This document shows, piece after piece, positions 1 through 11,454 of a stretch of 64,000 bases of DNA. Numbering within the stretch: the first letter of the stretch is position 1; each line of letters starts with the position of its first letter. The DNA is from Bufo bufo (lineage: Eukaryota; Chordata; Amphibia; Anura; Bufonidae): assembly GCF_905171765.1 (NCBI RefSeq), contig NC_053390.1, positions 509,995,565 through 510,059,564 of the forward strand, given 5' to 3'. The notes beneath the pieces are model-generated. The model worked only from the letters and a program-made list of their open reading frames with translations. It had not been told where the DNA came from and searched no databases. The position numbers and the translations under genes were made by a program.

Positions 1-1856
1 ACATAATGGTACATCGTGGTGAAGAGACACAGCGCTAGCCCGCTACATATAACCCCGTAACCCTCATGACATAATGGTACATCGTGGTGAAGAGACACAG
101 CGCTAGCTCAGTGCGTGAGCCCGCTACATATAACCCCGTAACCCTCATGACATAATGGTACATCGTGGTGAAGAGACACAGCGCTAGCTCAGTGCGTGAG
201 CCCGCTACATACAACCCCGTAACCCTCATGACATAATGGTACATCGTGGTGAAGAGACACAGCGCTAGCTCATTGTGTGAGCCCGCTACGTACAACACCA
301 TAACCCTCATGACATAATGGTACATCGTGGTGAAGAGACACAGCGCTAGCTCATTGTGTGAGCCCGCTACGTACAACCCCGTAACCCTCATGACATAATG
401 GTACATCGTGGTGAAGAGACACAGCGCTAGCTCATTGTGTGAGCCCGCTACGTACAACCCCGTAACCCTCATGACATAATGGTACATCGTGGTGAAGAGA
501 CACAGCGCTAGCTCATTGTGTGAGCCCGCTACGTACAACCCCGTAACCCTCATAACATAATGGTACATCGTGGTGAAGAGACACAGCGCAAGCTCATTGT
601 GTGAGCCCGCTACGTGCAACACCATAACCCTCATGACATAATGGTACATCGTGGTGAAGAGACACAGCACTAGCTCATTGTGTGATCCCGCTACATACAA
701 CCCCGTAACCCTCATGACATAATGGTACATCGTGGTGAAGAGACACAGCGCTAGCTCAGTGCGTGAGCCCGCTACATATAACCCCGTAACCCTCATGACA
801 TAATGGTACATCGTGGTGAAGAGACACAGCGCTAGCTCAGTGCGTGAGCCCGCTACATATAACCCCGTAACCCTCATGACATAATGGTACATCGTGGTGA
901 AGAGACACAGCGCTAGCTCAGTGCGTGAGCCCGCTACATACAACCCCGTAACCCTCATGACATAATGGTACATCGTGGTGAAGAGACACAGCGCTAGCTC
1001 ATTGTGTGAGCCCGCTACATACAACCCCGTAACCCTCATGACATAATGGTACATCGTGGTGAAGAGACACAGCGCTAGCTCAGTGCGTGAGCCCGCTACA
1101 TACAACCCCGTAACCCTCATGACATTAATGGTACATCGTGGTGAAGAGACACAGCGCTAGCTCATTGTGTGAGCCCGCTACGTACAACACCATAACCCTC
1201 ATGACATAATGGTACATCGTGGTGAAGAGACACAGCGCTAGCTCATTGTGTGAGCCCGCTACGTACAACCCCGTAACCCTCATGACATAATGGTACATCG
1301 TGGTGAAGAGACACAGCGCTAGCTCATTGTGTGAGCCCGCTACGTGCAACACCATAACCCTCATGACATAATGGTACATCGTGGTGAAGAGACACAGCGC
1401 TAGCTCATTGTGTGAGCCCGCTACGTGCAACACCATAACCCTCATGACATAATGGTACATCGTGGTGAAGAGACACAGCGCTAGCTCATTGTGTGATCCC
1501 GCTACATACAACCCCGTAACCCTCATGACATAATGGTACATCGTGGTGAAGAGACACAGCGCTAGCTCAGTGCGTGAGCCCGCTACATATAACCCCGTAA
1601 CCCTCATGACATAATGGTACATCGTGGTGAAGAGACACAGCGCTAGCTCATTGTGTGAGCCCGCTACGTACAACACCATAACCCTCATGACATAATGGTA
1701 AATCGTGGTGAAGAGACACAACGCTAGCTCATTGTGTGAGCCCGCTACGTACAACCCCTTAACCCTCATGACATACCGGCACATCATGGGGATAACACAT
1801 GGAGCGAGCTCAGTGCATGTGTCTGCTACATACAACCCCTTAACCCTCATGACATA
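1..1856. repeat. 81-bp tandem satellite, about 23 units
   Basis: The window opens inside an array of 81-base units, each containing ATGGTACATCGTGGTGAAGA and ending CCCTCATGACATA. Two interspersed variants differ at TCAGTGCGTGAG versus TCATTGTGTGAG, and at CCCCGTAA versus CACCATAA. The first unit lacks about 15 bases. A single extra T near 1126 is the only length change inside the array. The last units (1775-1856) are degenerate, as expected at an array edge. Because 81 is 3 x 27, minus-strand frames stay open through many units, which creates long but meaningless reading frames. Confidence 0.95.
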
Positions 1857-2081
1857 GGGTGAATCTCGAGTTTTTATCTTTCTACTCACTTCCATTCCCC
1901 TGCAGTAATCTTGGAAAGGGTCTTCTGTATGCGTTAGCACATACTTCACTGACCATTTGCTGGCTGCAGGGGAGTGCAAGTCAATAGTAAGATAAAAATC
2001 GCATATTCTGAGTCTGTGTATTTTGAGCTATCCAATTATTACAGTAGTTTTCGGTGGGTTTTCTGTGGTGACAGATTCTGC
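1857..2081. other. unassigned intron sequence
   Basis: No gene, palindrome or recognisable element end seen between the satellite and the first T2 MITE. Confidence 0.5.
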
Positions 2082-2675
2082 TTAAAGGGATTCTGTCATG
2101 ACATGACATTTTAGGCCTATAACCTAAACATATGGCCAGGTCCGTACTAATAACCTGAATCTGAAACTGTCCTTATTAAATCTAGCTGTGGCTCGAATAG
2201 CACATAAAACTGGTTTTTATAACCTGTTATTCACCTACCTAAGGTGCCCAAGGGGACGTCGCCTCATACAGTATGCCCGGCTGCACCCATCTCCGTCTGG
2301 TGCCCAGCGCCGCCTTCCTCACCTCAACCCCGCCTCCGCAATCGTCCGGTCCCCCTGCCAGATCCCGCGTGTGCGCACTAGGCATAACCCGAGGGACCTG
2401 AAGATTGCGGGGGCTGAGGTGAGGAAAGCGGCTATTTCAACTGGGAAGGCGGCGCTGGCACCAGACGGAGATGGGTGCAGCCGGGCACACTTTATGAAGC
2501 AACATCCCCCTTGGGCACCTTAGGTAGGTGAATAACAGGTTATAAAAACCAGTTTTATGTGCTAATAGAGCCACAGGCAGATTTAATCAGGTCAGTTTCG
2601 GATTCAGGTTATTAGTACGGACCTGGCCATATGTTTAGGTCTTAGGCCTAAAATGTCATGACAGAATCCCTTTAA
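2082..2675. mobile_element. T2-type (Kolobok-like) MITE, 594 bp
   Basis: TTAA at both ends (2082-2085, 2672-2675), with perfect terminal inverted repeats TTAAAGGGATTCTGTCATGA. The arms fold back over nearly the whole element around a GC-rich centre near 2390. TTAA duplications with TTAAAGGRR ends are the definition of the T2 MITE family described in Xenopus. An open frame at 2188-2523 lies across the hairpin and is not a gene. Confidence 0.88.
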
Positions 2676-3530
2676 CCTGGACCAGAGCTCTGGGTTGCAG
2701 TATACCTCTTGCTCTATACTCGTAGACCGCTGAAATGTGGGGTTGTAGTAATGAGGTGCTGAATCCAGGCACTTCACTCTGCACGTCACAGCAGCTGGTA
2801 ACATGCCTGGATTTGGCAACTCGCTGCTGCAACCTGTCACTGTCCTCCGCTGTAGACCATTGAGGACAGTGACTGGCTGCAGCAGTCATGTGCTGCTGAT
2901 GATTGAAAAACAAACCGTGGCGGGAGTACCAGAGGAGCAGTGCAGAGAACCCTGCTGGAGAAACGGGTGAGTATGTAATGTATTTTTATTTTTTTGTTTT
3001 ACCGTATTGCAGGGGTTGTCGAAGATTTTTAATAATCTCGGACAGCCCCTTAAATGAAGCAGCAGGGCACATGGTCGACCTACCTCTCCATTATGATGTA
3101 ACCAGAATACGCCTTTAAGTCCAAACATGTTCCAGCATCAAGCACATATGGGGACTCTATTAAGACTATTTCATATGCCAGTCTTGATCTAATTAGCACT
3201 GGAATGAGATTCTCCTAATTTATTGAAAGATGCAGGCCTGTTAATAAATTTGGCAGATGTTTGGTCCTCTGTGTCAGAAAGATCCCCACCATGCTCTGCC
3301 AGATTCCCTGCACACCAGTGGTGCCCTATTGGATTATACTGGGATCTGTCAGGTGCTCATCATATTGATGGGAAGAATAGCGCTGCATGCATTTGCTTTT
3401 TTTTACTTTAGAAAACTATTTGATTTTACAATGGAAATGCGGACAGAGCATAATTTAGTGACGCTATTGATGGGCAGTTCAGGAAAATGATTGTCCTTTT
3501 GTTTTGCTTTTCTTCAGGTCTGAGAATCTG
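2676..3530. other. intron with small hairpins, no gene
   Basis: Holds a hairpin at about 2822-2886 (arms around GCTGCTGCA and GACAGTGAC) and another at 3010-3050 (GGGGTTGTC against GACAGCCCC). Both look like decayed T2-type foldbacks without intact TTAA ends. No coding evidence. Confidence 0.5.
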
Positions 3531-3844
3531 TTAAAGGGGTTATCCAATTTCTCAAACAGCCCCCCCATGTGCCGGGCCTCTCACAGGTAATATACATACC
3601 CCACTCCCTGCGCCGCTGCTGCTTCTTCCTGTACACAGATGAAAACATCCGGTGTCTGGAGCAGACAGGGATGAGCCTCCCTAGTGTCACCTGCGATGCC
3701 ATTGGCTGCTCCCCCCGAAACCAGTGGTTTTCATCCGTGTACAGGGAGAAGCTACAGCGGTGCCGGGACCTGGAGAGGAGCGGGGTAAATATATTACCTG
3801 TGAGGGGCCTGGCACATGTGTGAGAGATTGGATAACCCCTTTAA
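3531..3844. mobile_element. T2-type MITE, 314 bp
   Basis: Starts TTAAAGGGGTTATCCAAT and ends with its complement, TTAA on each side. Long internal arms meet near 3700, with GCCGGGCCTCTCACAGGTAA opposed by CCTGTGAGGGGCCTGGCACA. Confidence 0.85.
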
Positions 3845-3862
3845 ATATATATTTACACATAA

Positions 3863-4355
3863 GGCTACTTTCACACTAGCGTTCAGAGCGGGTCCGTCTG
3901 ATGTCTGCTCAGACGGATCCTCTCCTATAATGCAGACGTTTGGATCCGTTCAGAACGGATCCGTCTGCATTATAGTTTGAAAAAATTTCTAAGTGTGAAA
4001 GTAGCCTGAACGGATCCGTCCAGACTTTACATTCAAAGTCAATGGGGGACGGATCCGTTTGAAGATTGAGCCATATGGTGTCATCTTCAAATGGATCCGC
4101 CCCCATTGACTTACATTGTAAGTCTGGACGGATCCGCTTGCCTCCACACGGCCAGGCGGACACCCGAATGCTGCAAGCAGCGTTCAGGTGTCCGCTCGCT
4201 GAGCGGAGGCTGAACGCTGGCAGACTGATGCATTCTCAGCGGATCCGCGTCCACTGAGAATGCATTACGGCTGGACGGATGCGTTCGGGGCCGCTTGTGA
4301 GCCCCTTCAAACGGAGCTCACGAGTGGACACCCAAACGCAGGTGTGAAAGTAGCC
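3863..4355. mobile_element. Harbinger-like MITE, family A copy 1
   Basis: Ends GGCTACTTTCACAC and GTGTGAAAGTAGCC, flanked by TAA on both sides (3860-3862, 4356-4358). The interior is rich in GGATCCGT and AATGCATT foldbacks. No transposase. A 3-bp TWA duplication is the PIF/Harbinger signature, so that superfamily is inferred; no autonomous partner is visible here. Confidence 0.75.
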
Positions 4356-4358
4356 TAA

Positions 4359-5539
4359 GCATGCTTTTCTACAAAATTTGTGTAAGTTTAGTGACCCTTT
4401 GAGTACTTAAAAGGGTTGCCCAGGATTAGAAAAACATAGATGCTCCCCCCTAAAACAGCACCACACCTGTCCACAGGTTATGTGTGGTATTACAGTGCAG
4501 TATCTGCAATACCAGACACAAGCCTCGAACTGTCAGTCTGCAAGATTTTCTGCCTGTTCCTAAAATAAGCAAACAGTGCAAGCAAATGTATTTTCTGTTT
4601 TATTTCTTATTTATTTCTAGGTTACTTGTGCTTTTAATGGACCAAAATATCTTCTTACTCTGACCATGAAGATAATTTGGAAGTACTAATATCTAAAATG
4701 CCTTTTATGCCGGCTGTGGATTGGCCGCTCACCTGATCTGTCCTTTGTTCCAATGAGATAAGCGGGTGGCCTTCTTGTCCCCGCACTCTTGGCAAATCTG
4801 TATATGTTAATCGAGGAGTCAGGTAGCGTATGTAGTCAGTTAACACTCCTAACATATTGCGTCTATGGCCGGCTGTATCCTTGTGTTAACCATCAGGGCA
4901 GTATGTAACCATTGACTGAAGTCCTTGTCCTGATAGGACCTTCAGCATTGTCTACCACCAGCGCCATCTATCCTCTGTTACTAAGCAGCAGGCCAAAAAA
5001 ATTAGGCGGTTAAAAACAACATTCATTGGGGAATTTCCATTAAAAAAAAGTCATTTTGAGCTTCAGCTCCAAATCAGGTTCATTAAAGGTTGTTGCAGCA
5101 GCATCATAAAATAATGGCGTGTAAAGCATCTCTGGGATGAAACGGCTGTCAGTTTCCAGAATCTATGGCAGATGGTGTCAGTATGGTTCTATCCACAGCT
5201 GAGGAAAATGGGAATCTGTTGTCTTCAGCTCAACACATACAAGCCTCTAGCAAGATCTGGCTCTTATGCAAGCTGGAGTCAGCTAATGCAAATATGTATT
5301 TCATCTTCAAAAGCAAATGCCCTACATTTAGGTTGGTGTGTGTAAGGTGACGTGAAAAGATGTTTCGGATCCATCATTTCTGTAGTAGCGTTGATGTGCT
5401 TTTGTGTTTGACCAGTTTGATCACAGCATTTGCACATTTAGAATTTCCTAAAAGGGACACTTCTATCAGAAATGAACATTATTATTTTTAAGTCAATGGG
5501 GGAGTGGGGTATTTTTAAAATTGGTGTAAAGGAAAACTC
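4359..5539. other. intron, mostly unassigned
   Basis: A T2-like left end (TTAAAAGGGTTGCCCAGG) sits at 4407 with about 100 bases of element behind it and no right end. The text is related to the T2 copies at 53776 and 63335. The rest shows no gene or structure I can support. Confidence 0.45.
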
Positions 5540-5542
5540 TTA

Positions 5543-6564
5543 GGCTACTTTCACACTGGCGTTTTGGCTTTCAGTTTGTGAGATCCGTTCAGGGCTCTCA
5601 CAAGCGGTCCAAAACGGATCAGTTTTGCCCTAATGTATTCTGAGAGGATCCTTTTCCATTCAGAATGTATCAGTTTGCCTCCGTTCCGTCTCCATTCTGC
5701 TTTAGGGGCTGACACGAAAACGCTGCTTGCAGTGGTTTTTTTTGTCCGCCATATGGTGCGGAGCAAGACGGATAGAAAGACAATAGAAAACGGATCCGTC
5801 CCCTATTGACTTTAAAAAAAACATGGTTATAAGGGAAAATAATAGCATTCTGAATACAGAATGCATAGTACAAAAGCGCTGGAGGGGTTAAAAAATTTTT
5901 TTTTTAACTCTCCTCATCCACTTGTTCGCGCAGCCCGGCTTCCCTTCTGTCTTCTTCTTTTCTGTCCAGGAGGAAAAGGACATGTGGTGACGTCACTGCA
6001 CTCATCAATGGTCCATCACATGATCCATTACCATGGTGATGGATCATGTGACGAGCACAGTGACGTCACCACAGGTCCTTTACCTCACAGATCAGCAAAG
6101 AAGAAGACAGAAGGGAAGCCGGGCTGCGCGAACAAGTGGATGAGGTGAGTTAAATTATTATTTTATTTTTTTAACCCCTCCATCCCTATTTTACTAAGCA
6201 TTCTGTATTAAGAATGCTATTATTTTCCCTTTATAACCATGTTATAAGGGAAAATAATAAAGATCGGGTCCTCATCCCGATCGTCTCCTAGCAACTGTGC
6301 TTGAAAATAGCACTGCATCCGCACTTGCTTGCGGATGCTTGCGATTTTCACGCAGCCCCATTCACTTCTATGGGGCCTGCGTTGCGTGAAAAATTCACAA
6401 TATAGAGCATGCTGCGATTTTTCACACAAAGCACAAGTGATACGTGAAAATCACCGCTCGTGCACAGCCCCATTGAAGTGAATGGGTCCGGATTTAGTGT
6501 GGATGCAATGCGTTCACCTCACACATTGCATCAGCGCAGAAATATCGCCCGTGTGAACCCAGCC
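5543..6564. mobile_element. chimeric family A / family B element with TTA duplication
   Basis: The left end is family A (GGCTACTTTCACACTGGCG, interior to about 5815). The right half is family B and ends GTGTGAACCCAGCC. TTA flanks both sides (5540-5542, 6565-6567), so the chimera may have moved as one unit. The centre (5975-6080) is a hairpin whose arms each carry TGACGTCA. A TTATAAGGGAAAATAATA motif in inverted copies at about 5826 and 6236 borders the B core. Confidence 0.65.
5988..6068. promoter_or_regulatory. paired CRE-type palindromes TGACGTCA in a hairpin
   Basis: Perfect 8-base cAMP-response elements at 5988-5995 and 6061-6068 sit in opposite arms of the family B hairpin. The match is seen directly; regulatory activity is not shown. 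Confidence 0.4.
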
Positions 6565-6567
6565 TTA

Positions 6568-7175
6568 GTTGTCCATAGCAACCAATCAGATTCCAATTTT
6601 CATTTTTTCACTGCCCCCCGTGTTTTCTTTTTCCAGTTTTTTTTTTCATTTTGGCCATTTGAAAATGTAATGCAAAATATTGTCCTTCGGTCCAAGTCCA
6701 GACAAAGAGAAAACTCCTATATAGATGGGTAATCCAATGGAACTTTACTGCTGCTGTGAAGGGAAGCTACTTTTACACTAGCTGGGTCTGACAGGCTTGC
6801 TGATAATACAACCATCTGCATCCGTTATGAATGGATCCTGTTGTATTATCTTTAACATTGCCAAGATGGATCCGTCATGAACACAATGGGGGGGCGGATT
6901 GTCGTTTGCTCTCAGATATGAGAAGGGAACAGAATGCATTTTGGAGCATTCCGTTCAGTTACGTTTTGTCCCCAGTGACAATGAATGGGGACAAAACGGA
7001 AGCGTTTTTCTCCGGTACTGAGATCCTATGACGGATCCACCTCCTTTTTTTATTTTATTTTTTAATATAGAATACGTACAATAGTCAAATATTAGTTGGT
7101 AATGTATTGTAAAAAGAAATGTGTAGAAATGTCCTTTTAAGACTTTGCTCAGTTTGGGATGACCAGCCTGCCCTC
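6568..7175. other. intron with SINE-like and family A-like fragments
   Basis: 6568-6600 carries the CATAGCAACCAATCAGATTCC segment that recurs at 16690, 16775 and 28770. About 6769-7036 begins with GAAGCTACTTTTACACTAGC and has GGATCC-rich foldbacks like family A, but lacks clean ends. No gene. Confidence 0.45.
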
Positions 7176-7415
7176 TTAAAGGGTTGTTTGCCTTTTTCTT
7201 ACTGATGATTTATCCTTTGGATAGGTAAATTAGCATCAGATCAGCTGCTTGAGAAGGCAGCGGGCTTTGCAGTAGCACTGCGGCCTTCTCGCAGGTCAGT
7301 GACCTCTTGACTATAGGTCACTTGGCCTAGTCACAGCCCCATTCACTTCAGTGGGTGTCAGACCTCTGCCGATCAGATGCTGATAACCTATCCAAAAGGC
7401 GGACAACCCCTTTAA
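7176..7415. mobile_element. T2-type MITE, 240 bp
   Basis: TTAAAGGGTTGTTTGCC at the left, GGACAACCCCTTTAA at the right. Inverted sub-terminal segments TATCCTTTGGATAGGT and CTATCCAAAAGG support a foldback. Confidence 0.8.
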
Positions 7416-8454
7416 GGGTAATCCACATTGATTTCTGAAATAACAGTGGTTACATGGAGATAGGGGAACACCTCCATATACCTGTAGCATTGTCAGTACA
7501 ACATTATAAAAAGGCCATCATCACACAAAGATCTGATCTTCACAAACCGCATAAAACCTCTCACTATCTGGCAGGTTTAAAAGCACCTCTTCTGTGGGTT
7601 GGGGGTCATAAGAACACTTTCATGATCTTTCCAAAGCTTTTAAGCAGAACAGATAGGCCAAATAAATTCTCTTATCTAGAAAGTGTCATTCATCTGAAAT
7701 TTTGTATACTTATGAAAAGGAGCTAAGCTTTCAGCTGAAGGAATTGCTCAAAATGTGACGGATAATTTTGGTAAGCAGTCAATACCCTTATGCTGCTTTC
7801 CTCTTGTAGAATGGGAATGCATGCAGTGACATCGGTATCTATTTTCTTGACGGTCACCTTTTGTGAATCCAAAATTGTAATGAACCTTGTTGATAAGTCA
7901 GATAGAATTGTCCACTGCAGAGCGGAACCATAACCATTGAGGCTGGGGCTACACCGTGATCTTGACATTCATCACTTAACCAGAAACTTGACAAGTCAAT
8001 GAGATCACAACGCAACTCTCAAATTTCCTTGAATGTGACCCTAGAGGCTGCTGGACTTTTTGTGCAGTGGCTCCATTTACTTATGAGACTGCACTGCTCC
8101 ACAGCAATCTTTGGTCATGGCCAGGAGGGTCCCCACTGATCTCCACTTCTTCTTGCTTCTCTCTCTTGACATAGCAGGAAATGTCTGTAAATTCCGCTGA
8201 GCCCGATCGCTGGCTGAGGTGGGTAATCGATTCAGTCAGCATTTGGCTGAGTGGCATTCACAGCCATTTCCTACTGTGTTGAGAGAGAGAAGCGAGAAGT
8301 GGGCAGCAGTGGGGACCCTGGCACTTTTAGAACGGCTGCAATACCCCTTTAACAATAATGGGTTTTGCGGTCTTGGTTCCTATGCAACCCACCTACCAAA
8401 CTAACCTCCTTGGGATCTGTGGCTCACAAGATTATCTGTAATCTGATCTACTTC
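7416..8454. other. intron with a foldback at about 8127-8351
   Basis: Arms containing GTCCCCACT and CTTCTCTCTCTTGACATAG (8130-8185) are opposed at 8262-8325. The right side ends CCCCTTTAAC, a T2-like terminus; the left terminus is not recognisable. The remainder is unassigned. Confidence 0.45.
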
Positions 8455-8461
8455 ATCATCA

Positions 8462-8498
<37 letters not shown>

Positions 8499-8642
8499 AG
8501 CGGCATTCATTCCATAGCGCTGTACATATGAAAAGGGGTATACATACATAATACAGACAATTGCACTAAGCATGAAGAGGACGAGCTACAGACTGGTACA
8601 GAAGGCGAGGGGGCCCTGCCCGTGAGGGCTTACAATCTACAA
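8455..8642 (-). repeat. (ATT)n microsatellite tailing a LINE/SINE 3' end
   Basis: ATC/ATT triplets at about 8455-8497 adjoin a segment that on the minus strand reads GTAGATTGTAAGCCCTCACG, then TACAGCGCTATGGAATGAAT, then AAT repeats. TACAGCGCTRYGGAAT followed by (AAT)n is the common 3' tail of an L2/CR1-like element in frogs and fish. The body upstream is absent, so this is a 5'-truncated copy. Confidence 0.6.
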
Positions 8643-8808
8643 GATCTAAATTATGTAAAATTAAAGTGGTGGTCTGGTTTTTATTTTTTTAAATGTATTT
8701 GCCAATATAATAGGAAATCATACACTTATTTAAAATTCTGCATACCTACCGTACCTTTCTTATATCAGGCGGTTGGCCCCTATACGCAGAAGAATGGTAT
8801 ATCCCATG

Positions 8809-9528
8809 TAGGGCTGAAACGATTACTCGATTAAATCGAGTAATTCGACACAAAACAATCCTCGATGCAAATTTTTCGAAGATTCGTTTGTGTCATGTGA
8901 CCACGGAGCGGGAGTGAAGCGCTTGCTATTACTCCCGCTCCGTGGTCTCCCGCGGCGCTTGGAATACTTGACTTTCCAGCAGGCGGCCTCCGGACACTCC
9001 ACAGTACGTCCATGGTCCCGCGCTGCTCTGACCTCCTGACGTACGCACGCTGTGACCTGACGCGCTGTGTGACGTCAGGAGCAGAGCGATGGAGTGTCGG
9101 CAGCGCCCCTGCTGGAAAGGTAAGTTGGTGAAACCGAGAGGGTGGGGGCGCAACTAAGGCTAGGCGCCTGGAGTGCACAGCGTCATAGAAACCAGTGACG
9201 CTGTGCAATCCGGGTGTCAGGAGGAGCATGGCAGCAGAGCTGATGGCACAATGGGGGAAGCGCTAATGGGGCAGAGATGATGGCACTGGGTGGGGAGAGC
9301 TGATGGCACTGGGGGATAGTGGAGCTGATGGCACTGGGGGGGAACTGATGCACTTGGGCTGATCGCACAGGGGGAACGAAGGGTGTTGGCGACTGATAGC
9401 TTGGGGTCTGATGAGTTTTTATAAAGGAAAACAGTCTATTATTTTTTTCTTATTAGATTACTCGATTAATCGTAAAAAATTATCGATAGAATTCTCGATT
9501 ACTAAAATAATCGTTTACTGCAGCCCTA
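8809..9528. mobile_element. non-autonomous hAT element with 8-bp target duplication
   Basis: Perfect ATCCCATG duplications at 8801-8808 and 9529-9536 bracket ends TAGGGCTGAAACGATTACTC and TTACTGCAGCCCTA. Sub-terminal ATTACTCGATTAAATCGAGT palindromes are typical of this hAT group. A central GC-rich hairpin (8900-9080) contains TGACGTCA-like text. About 720 bp, no transposase. Confidence 0.88.
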
Positions 9529-9536
9529 ATCCCATG

Positions 9537-10428
9537 TATCAGTCCTGTGTAGTGTATCCCTGACCTAACTGAATCGTGGCATCAGTGGTATCTTTACACC
9601 GACATCCAGTGAACACTGTTACATGACACACATGTACTGGGTCAGCACACAGGACACATTCAGGTTATAAGTAATAGGACTAGTGGTAGAATCATGATAT
9701 TTATTATGGTTATTACAGTAACTACAACACTGTGTGCCTGTCTACAGTGATTTGTAAAATGGCCGCCTGTCGCTACGTGATGTTGTGTTGTTAATAAAGG
9801 TTAGTGTAAAAAAAAATAAAAGAGCAGGGCACAGAAATCTTGCTTCTACACACACTGACAGACATGATGAGATACTGCTGCAGGCAGTAGTACTGTATAT
9901 AGTGTATATCCTCTACTCCTCCGTACACTACTGTTCACCTGTTAGATACCGAAAGCCATGATAAATGTGCTCACATGACTGACGCCATGCTTAGTTCTCT
10001 CTAGCTCTCCTAAGGATGCATTTTATAGGATTAAAATAGACTGTACCATTTTTTTTTTCTTTACGGAGAGGCAAATACACGGATATAATAAAGGTCTGTG
10101 AGCAAAATTTAAAATAGTTGTAAATTAGAAAATTGTTCCACACCCTATTCTCTACATAAATGTAATCCTTAAAAGCGGAATACCTCTTTAATGATCCTTC
10201 TTTAAAATAACTTTTTCTACCACCACTTTTCTGTAATGTGTGTGGCCACCTTTACTCCATATTTATCTAACACCCAAGACCCTTTTATGTTTTGTCTGGT
10301 CATGGCTGGTTTGTCTCAGCTGTAGGACATATCTGCCAGGGTCTAAAGGGAGACCTTACACATTAGATGGAGGTAGATTGATTGGTTGAACAGCCTTTGA
10401 ACAAATCTTTTGATGAAGTGTACCCTTC
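9537..10428. other. unassigned intron
   Basis: No open frame, foldback or element end that I can support. Confidence 0.5.
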
Positions 10429-10431
10429 TAA

Positions 10432-10752
10432 GGGCTCATTCGCACGACCGTATCCATTTTGTGGTCCACAAATTGTGGATCCACAAAACATGGATACCAG
10501 CCATGTGTGTTCCATATTTCGCGGAACAGCCAGCCCTGTGATACAAATGTCTGTTTATTCTTGTTCGCAAAAACAGACAAGAATAGAACATGTTCTATCT
10601 TTTTTGCGGGGCCATAGAACGGAAGTATGGATGCGTACAGCACCGTGTGCTGTATGCATCTTTTGCGGCACGATTGAAATGATGGTCCACATATTTTCTC
10701 CAAAATTGTGGAATGGATGCGGACACAAATATACGGTCATCTGAATGAATCT
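10432..10752. mobile_element. Harbinger-like MITE, family C copy 1
   Basis: Ends GGGCTCATTCGCACGACCG and CGGTCATCTGAATGAATCT, with TAA on both sides (10429-10431, 10753-10755). The interior has TTTTGTGGTCCACAAATTGT and GACAAGAATAGAACATGTTC palindromes, shared with copies at 49812, 50183 and 56653. Confidence 0.65.
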
Positions 10753-10828
10753 TAATGGCCAAGAGTATCACGTTTTGTGGGAGTTCTTCTATTAACTAGT
10801 AGAAGAATATGTTATGTGGCCTCCAGTT

Positions 10829-11454
10829 TTAAAGGAAATGTATCCGCAAAAATGTATCTGCCAGTTAAATCTAGAGAACAACACATTCTTTTTATCTAAT
10901 CTCTCTTTATTTTCTGATTTGTAGATTTTTTTTAAATTTTTTTAATTCTATTTGCTGAACATGATTATGGGGGCGGCCATCTTGCCTGATCTGTTCTTAA
11001 CAGCATTTAGAAAGCATTAAGAAAATTGCTTTACGGCAGCCACAGACACAATGGACAGGAGAGGACCTCATTGACTTATATAGGAGAGTTTTCTAGGCAT
11101 GATCTGTGACCTGTGCAGAGGACATTATACAAGGAAAGTATAGATAAGATTTGACGATCACCTGTTGTGAATGTTGGATCCTGTCTTATCTGTCATTCTA
11201 ATCCTGACTGTAATGATATCACCCCTGTATATATAAGCTGGTAACTGCAGTAAAGTGATCTGTACAGACCAAGAAGTGGCGTCTATTATTAGGCTTAGTG
11301 ACCAGTGCAAAACTGCACGATTTTATGGTTTTTGTTTAATTATAGTTGACATGGAAAATGAAAAATAACATCATCAAAAATTCTTTAAAAATATGTTAAA
11401 GATAAAAACGTGAACTAAACAATAGGTCATTTTCTGAGGTCACATTCCCTTTAA
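10829..11454. mobile_element. T2-type element, family D
   Basis: TTAAAGGAAATGTATCC at the left and GGTCACATTCCCTTTAA at the right. The interior shares CCATCTTGCCTGA, CATTGACTT and TCTAGGCATGATC with the region 48375-49060. Arms are weaker than in other T2 copies. Confidence 0.6.

Noticed and set aside
1..1856. CRISPR-like direct repeat array
   Set aside because: There are no unique spacers; the whole 81-bp unit repeats, and the context is a vertebrate intron.
35..1979. Two long minus-strand frames (361 and 284 codons) of repeated MRVTGLYVAG units
   Set aside because: They are the 81-bp satellite read in one frame. The unit length is a multiple of three, so a stop-free unit stays open. No domain, and the single extra T near 1126 simply shifts frame.
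2188..2523. 111-codon frame
   Set aside because: It crosses the two arms of a T2 hairpin and has no recognisable domain.
3863..4355. Family A as a hAT element
   Set aside because: Flanks show a consistent 3-bp TTA/TAA duplication in many copies, not 8 bp.
7723..7968. 81-codon minus-strand frame as a possible missing TNKS exon
   Set aside because: Wrong strand and no ankyrin signature. No exon matching the expected upstream ARC2 residues was found in 1-16955.
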